A stretch of DNA of 64,000 nt from Neoscytalidium dimidiatum (lineage: Eukaryota; Ascomycota; Dothideomycetes; Botryosphaeriales; Botryosphaeriaceae): contig CM074702.1 of assembly GCA_037367355.1 (NCBI GenBank), positions 434,001 to 498,000 on the forward strand, given 5' to 3'. Every line of letters starts with the position of its first letter. Positions within the stretch are counted from its first letter, which is position 1. A program made the translations under genes and the position numbers. Positions 35,674 through 46,191 of this stretch are shown here, piece after piece. Below the pieces are notes generated by a model. It was not told the DNA's origin, ran no database searches, and saw nothing but the letters and a program-made list of their open reading frames with translations.

Positions 35674-37212
35674 ATGTCAGCTCAACCCGACCACCCCGGG
35701 CCAACGGCGGCCGCGGCCGCTGCATCCGACGAGTCCTTGTCTGAGGCCACCCGCATCGTTGGAGAGATCCTGTCTGTTGATGTACGCCACCGAGAAACCC
35801 GCGTCTATGCGCATCATCCCAGTTTCACATCTAACCCTCCCTGACTCGCGCTGCCCCTCAGTCCTCCCAAGATAGCGACTCGACATTCGGCGACTATCCG
35901 GACTCGTAAGCCCTTTGAACTCGATTTTGTCCCCCTCAACTGAGCGTAGCCCCAGAACCACCACCTCCTTGTCCTCCAGTGTGACCGACTATCGCTATGA
36001 GCATGGCCGGCGCTACCATGCCATTGAGAACGGCGGTCAGTCGCACGTACCTGCATATGCTGATCTGCCAGAGCTGACCGTCACGCCGTAGGATACTCAC
36101 TGCCCAATGACGATGTATGCTCTACCTTCCTCATTTCATGCATCACGTCCCTGACTGACCCATTCCCCAGGAGGAGATTGATCGCTTGAGTACCATCACC
36201 GGCCCCGCCAATCTTCGCCCCAGCTGACCCAATCAGATCTGCAACACCGAGTGTGGGATATTGCCCTCAACGGGAGACTATATCTGGCCCCACTTAATAT
36301 TGAACTCGTCCACGAGGTCATTGATATCGGCTGTGGAACTGGAGGTGAGCGCACTTATCTTTCGTTTCGCGGCCCACTGCAAAAGCACGACGGCCGAAAT
36401 TGAGCCAGTCATGTTCTCCAGATGGCAGCTCTACCACTTCTTCCAACCATCCAACACGAGAAGCTCCTGTTCTGTAGGCTGACGAAATCCCGCAGCGTGG
36501 TGTATTGAATTCGCAGACGCACATCCTGATGTTCACGTGCTCGGGACGGATCTTTCACCCATCCAGCCCCATGATGTCCCCACCAACTGCGAGTTCCTAG
36601 TCGATGATGCAAATGCTGACTGGACGTTCGGTCAGCGATTTGACTATATCCATACCCGCGCTGTACTGCTAGGCATCAAAAACTGGGACAAGATGATAGA
36701 GCAGGCTTTTGCAAGTCTCCGTCCCGGTGGATGGGTTGAATTCCAGGAATTCCACATACCAATCGGCTGCGACGATGGCAGCGCCGGTCCCGACTCGGCC
36801 GTCACAAAATGGAGCAACGGCGTCCACGAAGCACTAAGAGACTTGGGAATCGATTCTATGGCCACGTCGAACTTCCGGGCGCTCCTGGAGAAGCATGGCT
36901 TCGCTTCCATCGAGGAAGCCCACACCAAATTTCCACTCGGCCCGTGGCCCAAAGGAAAGAAAGAGAAAACCATGGGGAAGTTGTTCCAGAAGGACATCGC
37001 CGACAACCTACTCGGCCTGTCAGTAAAGATCTTGACCCATGGTCTCAGCTGGACCACGGAGCAGGTCGAAGACTTGGTCTCCAAGGCGAAGACTGACCTT
37101 TACGATCCTCAGGTATACCGCCCGTCAACCAAGACCTCGTCAGATGCTGACGTCGCTGCAGATTCACAGTTATTTCCCCATCGACATCTTCTTGGCACGG
37201 AAGCCTGCTTAG
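35674..37212 (+). CDS. LaeA-like SAM-dependent methyltransferase
   Basis: Eight exons (35674-35781, 35862-35905, 35980-36035, 36092-36114, 36171-36189, 36237-36344, 36496-37112, 37162-37212) give 341 residues. The region DYRYEHGRRYHAIENG, YSLPNDDEEIDRL and LQHRVWDIALNGRLYLAP is the standard fungal LaeA-like/UMTA entry. Motif I for SAM binding is VIDIGCGTGAWCIEFA, with the acidic ribose-binding residue in VLGTDLSPIQP. Motif III-like LRPGGWVEFQE and the end YFPIDIFLARKP are also typical. LaeA itself is a nuclear regulator of secondary metabolism acting with velvet proteins; most paralogues have unknown targets, and some tailor metabolites. Exons 4 and 5 are only 23 and 19 nt. It converges with a terpene synthase gene. 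Confidence 0.9.
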
Positions 37213-38190
37213 ACTACTTTTGCTTTCATGTCTTCACATTTTCAGTCATCCATTCTACAGTTAGTCAAACAAACGAAAGATTTCTTGGAGTGCATCATTC
37301 ATGAAAAGGATGAATGCTGTTGTCCGGTCGAGCGCTACTCTCTTCCAAGATCCCAGTCCAATGATGAGAAATCGCGCATCACCTTTTCGTTGCTCTCATT
37401 TACTCTCACGACAGCCAAAGCGGATTCGGTCCCGTTGCCCTCCTACGGTCCTCCTCCGTCCTTGCCACTCGGAGGCTTTGAAGCATCACACGATTTCCGC
37501 CCTCCCCGCCATATATTTTCCGACACCCTCGTGCACGGGTTCCCCGAAGTACCTTGAAGTAGACTATCAATTACCAGGGACCAATGGGACGGCAGAAGAG
37601 CCTGTCCGAATCAGCCTCGAATCTAGTCGCGGAGAAGGAGACGGGCACATCATTGGTGTAGCCAAGCGCCAGACGAACGGCTGCGTGTAGATCCGGGCCG
37701 TGCGCGCTTCGTACCCACAGGTACCCTTGCCCCAGCTCGGCCACTCCGCCTTGATGTCAACGCCCCCTTTGCTCTCGGACTCGCCGTCGGTCTTGTCCGA
37801 TGGCACGAGGGATAGATCATTGACTTCTTTGAATTGGTGAGTAATCACGCGAAAACGAGCTTGCGTGAAGCATTCTTTGATCACAGATCTCCCACAACTC
37901 CATTGGTCCGTGCTCAACGTGCGAGGTCAACACATCGTCGTTTTCAATGGTAACACAACGAATAACTCTGCTAGAGAGATCACTTTCAACGACCACATAC
38001 GTATGACGGCTACTAATTCCAAGATGACTATCATAAGGCTGAAAACGACCTCTTCCTCCCACTCGCTACCCTACACTAACCAACCCTAACCACGATTCTC
38101 TAGAATTCCGTACATGCAAAAACGCGTACCACATATCTCATGACCCCTCTCTATCCTTCCGCCCCCTCTTCCCCTCCCCCCCCATCAACC
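37213..38190. other. Convergent intergenic region, no gene seen
   Basis: 3' flanks of the LaeA-like and terpene synthase genes. Open frames at 37228-37690 and 37817-38089 show no conserved features. A single telomere-like CCCTAACC near 38081 stands alone. Confidence 0.45.
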
Positions 38191-39932
38191 TCACACCGCC
38201 CACGCATCCGCCGCCCACCGATAATGCGTCGTCACGAAATTCAACACCTCATTCGCGACCACGGCCTCGCCGTCGCAGCCCTCCCGCTCCATCTCCGCCG
38301 CCAGGGCGTCGCGCCGCCGGCTCGCGGCCGCGACGGCGCGGTTGTGCAGCGCCGCGGCGCGCAGCACGCCGCCGCGGCCCTTCCTGGCCGCCTCGGCGAC
38401 CGAGATGCCGAAGGCCTCGCCGGGCGCGCTCTTGCGCCCGCAGGCCGCGCGCGCCTCGCGCCCGGCCACGACGGCGCGCAGCTCGCCCGACGCCAGGATC
38501 GCGAGGTTGAGCTCGTCGTCGGCCAGGATGTCGCGCCCCAGCCCGCACAGGTCGTTCTGCAGCACCGCCGCGTCCGTCACGTCGCGCTCGAGCGCGGCCA
38601 GCGCCGCCGACGCGACGTGCGTCGCCGGCAGCGCGTCGGCTTCGAGCAGCACGAAGAAGGGCGCGATGCCGATCGTGCGTTCGCGGACGGCTAGGTAGGT
38701 GCCGAGGAGGGAGGAGGAGGAGGAGGAGGAGGAGAAGGAGGAAGAGGAAAAGGGCGTGATGGCCGCGCGTAGGTTGGCTTCGGCGATGTAGCCGGCCCAC
38801 GTGTTGCAGATGGCGGCGAGGAGGCGCCGGTAGGTGCGGCTGGTGGGGGTGAGGAGCGCGGATGCGTGCGTGCGGAAGGTGCGGGTGAGGTGGCGCAGGC
38901 GGTGGGTGGTTGTGGTGATGGCTGCGGCGGGCACGCAGCAGCAGGCTGGTTGTGGGGGAGGAGAAGGAGGGGGGCTGGCGGGGAGGGAGGGCGAGGCGGT
39001 GCTGCTGCTGCTGGTGGTACTGGAACTGCTGCTGTTGCTGCTGCCGCCGCCGCCCCGACAGCCTGCTTTGCTTTCCCAGCAGCCCCATGCGTTCTCGGTC
39101 CCGTGATGCGCGTCATCGTGCTCGTGCGTCCTGGACGGCGCGGACGGGGAGAGCTGGCTTTGCTGCACTTTCTCCCGCCAGGATGCGCAAGAGGAGTGGT
39201 TCTCGAGCGGGTTCGGCCGCGCGGCTTTGACGACGCCGATCCGGCTGCCGCGGCGCAGTGCGTCGATCAGGTCGGAGCGGACGACGGCGTCGAGCAGGCA
39301 GGCGCAGGGGAGGAGCGTCTCCAGCGCGGCGTCGACGAGGCGGAGGAGCCGGTACCACGCCGCCATGCTGAGGATTGTGGCGGGCGACTGGAGGGACGGG
39401 AACTGCGGAAAGTTAGTCATTTTTGTTCATTTTCTTTCCTTTCGTGTCTTCTCTTTGTGGTACGTGGAGAGGGGAGGGTTCGGAAGAGAGTAAGGGATAT
39501 ACTTACAGCAGTGGCTATGGTGTTGAGATCGAGGCGGGCGGAGGCGACGAGGGAGGAGTAGTGCTCATCATCGCTGAAGGAAGTGGAAGAAGAGGAGGAA
39601 CTGCGAGAAGAGGAGAGACTTGTGGGGGCCTGCGATTCGCATTGCAGACAATATTCAAGATGGGCGTCAAGGAGGCTGGTGTACGGATGATGTGGAGATG
39701 GTTTTGAGGATACGATGCGGGGGAGGAGCATCTACGGTTTGATAGTCAGTATGATACATTGATTCCCAAGGACTGGATTACTGAGTTCAATAGGGCATGG
39801 TGTTTGATCATCAAATAATGGGCGGCGTGTCGGAAAAGGTACCATGCTTACTTTGGGAGGCGTGTCGAAGTCATCCATAGGTTCGGGGATATTCATGCAG
39901 TGTAGCTTGTCTGCTCTACGGTATGACGACAT
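38191..39932 (-). CDS. Class I terpene synthase-like protein, divergent
   Basis: Three exons (39852-39932, 39507-39731, 38191-39402) encode 505 residues. The C-terminal half matches fungal class I terpene cyclases: RRLLAAICNTWAGYIAEANLR, then TYLAVRERTIGIAPFFVLLE, then the metal-binding NSE/DTE-type motif NDLCGLGRDILADDE, then the Tyr/Arg-pair region HYRWAADAW at the end. Such enzymes ionise prenyl diphosphates with Mg2+ to make sesqui- or diterpenes. The usual Asp-rich DDxxD/E motif is not intact; the segment in its place reads LRLVDAALE, keeping one Asp and the final Glu. About 55 residues of Ser, Pro, Gly and Ala low complexity are inserted between these parts, and a second Ser run lies near 38730. 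Activity is therefore uncertain. It neighbours a LaeA-like methyltransferase. Confidence 0.7.
38705..38740. repeat. (GGA)n microsatellite coding for a Ser run
   Basis: GGA/GAA triplets on the plus strand encode poly-Ser (TCC) in the terpene-synthase-like protein. A related (CTG)n run sits near 38999-39040. Both lie in regions expected to be loops. Confidence 0.75.
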
Positions 39933-41493
39933 GGCTGCACAAGTGGAAGTTTGGAGGATGAATAATTGACAAGTAATCTCTTCCTGTTGGGGCCGGCTAA
40001 ACGGCCGTTCCTATATATCTTTGATCTATGGTCTGGACTCATACCAGCCCAGCTTTGAACTCTGGATGCTCTTCTTCGAGTTCGCATTGCGCTCATCCAC
40101 GCCTGTTCCTCCTCCGCCCTATCCGACAGCAATTTGCTTAGATTCATTCTTGTATATCCGTGCTTGAGTTGCAGGAAGTCTCTTTTGCTGACAGGACGAG
40201 CTTATACTTGCGCACTCGGCCCAGATGATGGTTTCAGCTGGCATTCAACCAATCGGCGTCACCATAACTATTGCTTATTACCGGCCTTAAACCAGGCCAT
40301 CCATGATTTAAGGGCGCTTCGTGGAACGCTTAATAAGGAGTTTGGTTTGTTTCGTACTTGTTGTTGGCGCCTTTTGCTTCGGGCAGCGGGCCGTTCTGGA
40401 GCTAAAAATACCCTACCCGGTCTCCGACGGCTCCGGTTTGGGTACGCGCTCGCGAAAGCTTTAAGCTTAATTATCCTGATCTGGTTGACGCGGAGCGAGA
40501 GAGCTTAAATTCAGGAGATTGTGATAAATTTAGCGAGAAAACAATGTGTTGTCTGGCCTGTAACTGGGATCTGAGACTTTCAAAGGCGGTTGTGTTCTGG
40601 GGTAGAAATTGCGTAAGTATCGCCGTGTTCCTATCAGCCTTGTGGCTACTCGCGTTCTCCAACATCCTGTCCCGAAGAATCCGAAGAGCAGCTCGGCTTG
40701 CAAGGAACTGGTCGCCAAAGTCTGTAGAGGCGGAGGCTTGGCTTCTTAGGCAGGGTGTGTTTGTCTCGGGTATGGCTGTTCGTTCGTGCTTGGAATGGTC
40801 GGGAGGCCCCTAAGTAAGCTGTCGATGACGAGAGATGTTTTCATCGCCATGGACTATGAGTAAAATGCAGAAAGCAGTCGGACTCTCCAAGTCACTTGAT
40901 ATATGGAATTCTTTGCCTTAGGTCGTGCAGTGTCTTTTTGTAAGCAAGTCCATCAGACCTTATCAGCCTCCACATATACCATATACGACTTCTTCAAATA
41001 TTTCCCTACATTCACTCCGGAATACTACTACCCCACATCCAGCTCGTCAGCAAAAGCTAAACGCCCTAAAAATTTGGATCCAAGGAATTCGAGACCAAAA
41101 CCCGCCATGTTCTTTCCCGGCGATCGTGCTGAAAGCAAGGTGTTTTCGATGTCGACAGTCAAAATCATGCCAAGGATCTTCTCAGGCTTCAAATTGTCTA
41201 TCTCAATTGCTACGCTATCCAGCATGGTCGAGCACAGCAAAGCTACGCAAGCCAAGAGAATGACGTGCGGGGTCAGCCCAGTTTCGGGCGAAACAGGCCC
41301 ATCAATCTCACGTCATCTGGATTTCAACGAAACGGCGTGTCGACCGTACAAAAGCGCTGTCGCGCGTCTACAGCGGAGCAAACTTGCAGGTGCACTTCGC
41401 AAATCGCCAGTCGACGCCAAGATGTTCGCATGACCACGCGCCAACCTTGGAAACCTGGATGAGATACGACAAACCACGCAGAGGAAACCCAGG
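39933..41493. other. Intergenic region, no gene supported
   Basis: 1.56 kb between the divergent terpene synthase and IMPase genes. Open frames exist at 40134-40508, 40544-40813 and 40903-41433, the last overlapping a minus frame at 41028-41255. None has a domain or splice evidence I can support. Confidence 0.4.
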
Positions 41494-42538
41494 ATGTCCG
41501 GACAATCAGGGATCGGCGAGGAACTCGAGATCCCGCAGAAGATGGATTTCTCGATCGAAGAGCTCGAGGACATCCGCGACTACCTGATCGGCGTTGCCAA
41601 CGAGGGCGGCCAAATCATCACCTCCGCCGAGCCCGCGAAGCTCGACGTTGAGCTTAAAAAGAACAGTACGCTTCCAGCCTACCAAAAGCAGAATTAACAA
41701 AAAAAGAAAAGACAAAGCAATCATCTGACACCCAAATCCCTCCGCAGCCACCGACATCGTCACCGAAACCGACAAAGCCGTCGAGAACCTGGTGGCCACG
41801 CGGCTGATCGCGCGATACCCGGAATACGACTTCATCGGGGAGGAGTCGTTCAAGCCGGCCGACGGCATCTCGGACGTGCCCAGCTTCGTCGTCGACCCCA
41901 TCGACGGCACGGCCAACTTCGTGCACGGCTTCCCGTCCGTGTGCGTCGCGCTCGGCTTCGTCGTCCGCAAGCGGCCCGCCGTCGGCGTCGTGCTCAACCC
42001 CTTCACCGGCGAGCTGTGGAGCGCCGTCCGCGGCGCCGGCGCCTTCTACCATCGCCGCGCGGACGGCGGCGGCGGCGGCGGCGGCAAGCCGCTCGTGCTG
42101 CCGCTCAACCGCGCGCCGTTGACGGGGCTGGAGGGCGCGTGCGTGGGCGTGGATTGGGGGGTCGATCGGGAGGGCCCGAACTTCGAGCTGAACCTGAGGG
42201 TGTTCGAGACGCTCGCGAGGAGCAGGCGCACCGGCGGGAAGTGCGTCAGCGCGCTGAGGTGCACCGGGTCCGCGGCCGAGACGATCTGCCGCGTCGCGGC
42301 GGGCCAGCAGGACGTGTTTTGGGAGTGTGGCTGCTATCCTTGGGACGTGGCGGCCGCATGGTGCGTTCTGAGCGAGGCGGGGGGCCTCCTCGTGGATGCT
42401 CACCCGGGAGGGTGGCATCCGTCGATCGAAAATGAAAGGTTCCTTGCGGTCAGGCCGGCCGTTAGCGGACAGAAGGAGTTGGTGGAAGAGTTTTGGGATG
42501 TCGTCGGAGAGGGGCGGTCAACCTATGGGCCTGATTGA
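41494..42538 (+). CDS. Inositol monophosphatase-family phosphatase
   Basis: Two exons (41494-41665, 41748-42538) encode 320 residues. The Mg2+-dependent, lithium-sensitive IMPase fold is marked by GEES (metal ligand Glu), the central motif DPIDGTANFVHGFP near residue 108, and the C-terminal motif WECGCYPWDVAAAWCVLSEAGG. The preceding TDIVTETDKAVE is the conserved substrate/metal approach. It dephosphorylates inositol phosphates to free inositol, or related sugar phosphates. Fungal QutG of the quinate cluster is a homologue, but no quinate genes are here. A short poly-Gly loop (residues 160-168) is inserted before the second half. The protein looks intact and soluble, likely cytosolic. Confidence 0.93.
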
Positions 42539-42995
42539 AGAGGCTGAAAGTGGTCTATGGGATGGCAATGCCCGTCCTGGGGCGAAGGGTCAGTGAGGCT
42601 CTGATTACTACGCGGGAGGAGAAAGATTGGATCAGGAGTTCCCTCGTGACGCTCTGCAAGATCATTACTGCATTAAATATTGATAGAATGGAACACTCGA
42701 CAAGATCTGCGGATAAATTTAGTGTGGTATACAATTTCGTTATATCGAGCAACCACCACTGAATCCTGGCTTTGAGAGAACTGGATTCCATGACCTGAGG
42801 AGCCGAGAAAACGTTGGATACCGTGAGAAGTCTTCTTTAGATTATTTTCTTGAGATTATGGAGAGTGGAGCCTTGCTCGAAAGGTTGATAGGCTCTGGAG
42901 TTTGGCTGAGGGGTAGCAACGCTTTCCAGACTCAGAAACCTAGATCACTACGGTATGAAAATGGCTTGGTTCTTGTGTGAGCTCACATGCTACTA
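42539..42995. other. Convergent intergenic region, no gene seen
   Basis: 3' flank of the IMPase gene and of the MFS pseudogene. AT-richer than the neighbouring coding DNA, without recognisable features. Confidence 0.45.
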
Positions 42996-44437
42996 TTATA
43001 CGTTCTTTCTCTTACGCCATACGTAAAATAGATAAGGTATAGGCGTCAGTATAACGCTAATTGAACCCAGCAAGGTCAACGCCCAGTGAGCGCACAGATT
43101 CTCATACATTGGTATGCCAACAAAGATCATGGTTCCAGCGGAAATATAGCGCACTAGATAGCAGAAAGCCATGGCTGAAGCTGTAAATGTAGAATACTCA
43201 TCAATAATATACATAGAGATGCTAGTGAATACTGCTGTGGTGCTCCAGCCGAACAGCATGGACGCCGCTAGTGCCACCCAGATGGAAATGGAGGGGATGG
43301 CCGTGCAAGCCATGAAGAAAAGGATTATAGTTGGTAACAGAGCCACAAGCATGGCGAACCTTAAGCGTACCTTTGGATCGAAACTGTCTCTTCAGCAGCT
43401 CCCACAACTTGCTCCGTTCTCTTGTATACGAAGGGTATCATCACCACGACGAAACAGGCGCCGACAGTGATGCCAGTTAAAGCGGTGAATGTGATGCCAT
43501 GAGAAAGATTGTAGGGATGCCCAAAGATCTCAGGATAGCCGTCGAAGAAGGTGGAGAGAACGATATATATGGTTGATAAGTACAAGCAAGCAAATTGTAT
43601 TTTGACCTCCTTCCACACCATCGCAAAAGCCCGTAGACATGCTACTCGGAGGCTTCTGGAGAGGGTTACTCGATCGACCTCATGTAGGGTGCAATATCTC
43701 GAGTCACTAATTACCCGGCGCAGATGCTTCGCCTTCCGAGACAGCAGCACGGGAGAATATGTCTCTGGTTGGAAAGCCAGGAGCAGTACCAGAACGAGGC
43801 CGCTAAAATCAGTCCCTATCTATGGAGCCCACCTCCATGTGCGTAGATGAGGCGAGCCAGGTATCCAAGCAGCTATGACCGGGTCTGAACAGGGTGTGCC
43901 GAACCCGATGATGGCGAAGAAGGGGAATGCGTACGTCCTTTCCAGCGGCGACGACAAGTCCGATATTGTCGCTCCTGAGCACACCAGAGGCGAGGCGCCA
44001 GATATGCCAGACAGAAAGCGGGATAGACAGTGAGATGCGATTTCGGAGCGAGGGCGGAAGCGGTCAGTCTGATGCACATCGATAGCAGCGTGAAGAGGTA
44101 TGTTCCAGAACGGCCGAGGGCTGCGGACACTGGGCCAGCCAGCATGGCGCCGAATCCAATCCGACAAGAAATAGCGCTACAGACAGCGACTCGACAATCT
44201 CACTTACTCCCAGATCCTCGACGGCCATGTTTCTTACTGGGGGTTTGGTTGGCCCACAAACGCCAACGAAGGCAGCCAGGATGGACACCAGGACGGTGGC
44301 GGCCTATTTACATGAGGTGGACCAGTTTTGCAGATGTTGGTAGTCGTCCGGTCCTTCCCACCCGATAACGAGGAAGGTGCGGTTGCCGAGGACTTCTTCC
44401 TCGACTGTGAGACAGGGAAGTACAAGTACGCTCTCAC
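42996..44437 (-). pseudogene. Decayed MFS drug:H+ antiporter (DHA1 type)
   Basis: Minus-strand pieces in several frames line up with a 12-TM DHA1 transporter. Near 44380 the N-terminal entry FLVIGWEGPDDYQHLQNW is followed by an in-frame TAG where the family has Trp (KWAAT becomes K-stop-AAT). Then AVEDLGVSEIVESLSVALFLVG runs into a frame change before GFGAMLAGPVSAALGRS. A further change precedes SRFLSGISGASPLVCSGATISDLSSPLER. PETYSPVLLSRKAKHLRR near 43750 is the central-loop DHA1 signature, and a last shift near 43375 precedes the final six helices, ending at 42996. With at least one nonsense and three frame changes it cannot make a transporter. The original would have exported drugs or metabolites. 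Confidence 0.85.
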
Positions 44438-46191
44438 CTGCGTTAAACATTTGCTCTAGGTGCTGACCGATAGCGCAGCACTGTAGTAAGGTAGCTATGA
44501 GGAGGCAGGGGTAGCCAATGGATCAATTAATGGCGAGGAGAGAATGGGGCCAATAACATTGAAACTCTTTGACATCTGTGCTGGAGTTTGCCTAGCAGAA
44601 GGCTTTTGCGTCGTTAGCCACGGGCGTTAAATTGATATGATTCGGGATTTGCCAAAACGATATCCCGGAATTCAGCTACCAAAGCGGGACACTCGATGGT
44701 TTAACGCGGAATGGTGCCTTCTTGCTGGATCAGGAATTTGAAATAGTGAAGTGAAATGGCGTAATCGTAGGCGTGCCGCGCTGCGGGAACATGAACACTC
44801 GATTGCTATTTTATCTATTGTGTAAGTTCTAAAAGCTGGCTGCAGGAAAGGACGAGCGAAGAACACGGCTCGTTATGAATAGCAGCTTAGCTTTTGTGGG
44901 ATATGCAACGGGGGATACAGGCGCATGCCGAGGATGCATGTGACAAATAGTAAGCGGGTCTTCCTAGTCGAGATTTGGGGCCAAATATAAAAGACAAATA
45001 TCTCTTTAAGCTTCAGCAATCATATCTTTAGAGCGCTTCCTCAGGCCCAGCCTATTGTGACCATCTTTTCCAATCTTCATCTAAGAGCACGTGACAGCAA
45101 TGATTTAGTTTTGGCGACTACGTTCAAGGCCGAAGAAGGGTTGTACTCGAACATGCCAAAGAGCTTGGAATGTGAGAATGACTCAGTCATGGCGTGATCA
45201 CCGGGCCAGGCCAGAAAAAGAAGATGAAAAGGCGGGTTTGATGGCAAAGGTGGTGTTGAAGAAGGCGGGATGGTGGGATGGAATTGCGTGAAGCGGGTTA
45301 TGGTTAAGCCGCTGCTGCAGCCGATTCGAGGCCGATTTGAGACCGAATCCCGGGCTGGTCATCCGCACCAACTCCACTCCATGCCTATCGCCCAAGCCAT
45401 GGCTCTTATCAGCACGCGTGCCGCAGCTGGCAATTGTCCGTCGTTCGCATGGCGCACATCCGCCATCTCGCTGTCATTCATCATCCCGCGTGCGATGCCC
45501 GCTATCAACTGACTGGCAGTGGGAAACCACCTTCCTAAAACGCCACATAACCCCGGCGCTCCATATTAGGCCCACCTCTCGGATATCCGTCGCTTATGGC
45601 CATCCTACCGTCATGGACTTGAGCCGCATCGTATTTGCCTGCCGCTGTCCTGCGTTGCTCTCGTGTGGCCGAATGAAAAGGCCTCGACTCGAGCTCCTAT
45701 GGCTGCCTGGTAGCGAGTGAAACTGTCCATAAGAGCACTGGGTAGGATTAGTAGCCATCATCTTCAAAGCTGGAGAGAATGTCCTCGTCATGGCGTCCCG
45801 GGACCCCGGTATTCACCCCATGATAAGCTATTGGCAAGCATCGATCCGCGTGGGAACAAGCATGTCAAGCCTTTAAGCGGCTACCCTCCGCCCCCTTGCT
45901 GTTTTGGGACGCACTATTGGCTATCAAAACTACTTTGCACACGTCTACAGGCATTCTCGCGGACGCCATCTCCCATGCGCTCGCATCATGCACCGAACCC
46001 GTAGACAGCCGTCACGCTAACCACCAGCCCGCAACAGGAAGGAGGCCAAATGATCTTTATTAACTCACATCTCGATAAGCCAACCGTGCTGCGAAAATGT
46101 GGTATAAAAGTTCATTTGGGCCTCATGCTGATCGTGGCAGGAGTTCTCGAGCTTCCGTCTTGGCTCTGTTGTCTGGTCAATCTTTGCCAAT
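44438..46191. other. Intergenic region, no gene seen
   Basis: 1.75 kb between the divergent MFS pseudogene and sedolisin. The left part is AT-rich. Short frames near 45270-46004 lack domains. The sedolisin TATA box is at its right end. Confidence 0.45.
46103..46109 (+). promoter_or_regulatory. TATA box of the sedolisin gene
   Basis: A perfect TATAAAA 83 bp before the start codon, in a context lacking other TATA-like strings. This spacing suits a fungal RNA polymerase II core promoter and fits a strongly regulated secreted enzyme. Confidence 0.6.

Noticed and set aside
38071..38095. Telomere-like CCCTAACC
   Set aside because: Only a single imperfect unit, no tandem array, and it sits mid-contig between intact genes.
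41028..41433. Overlapping open frames on both strands before the IMPase gene
   Set aside because: Neither shows a domain, intron or start context; one may be chance. Kept out as unsupported.
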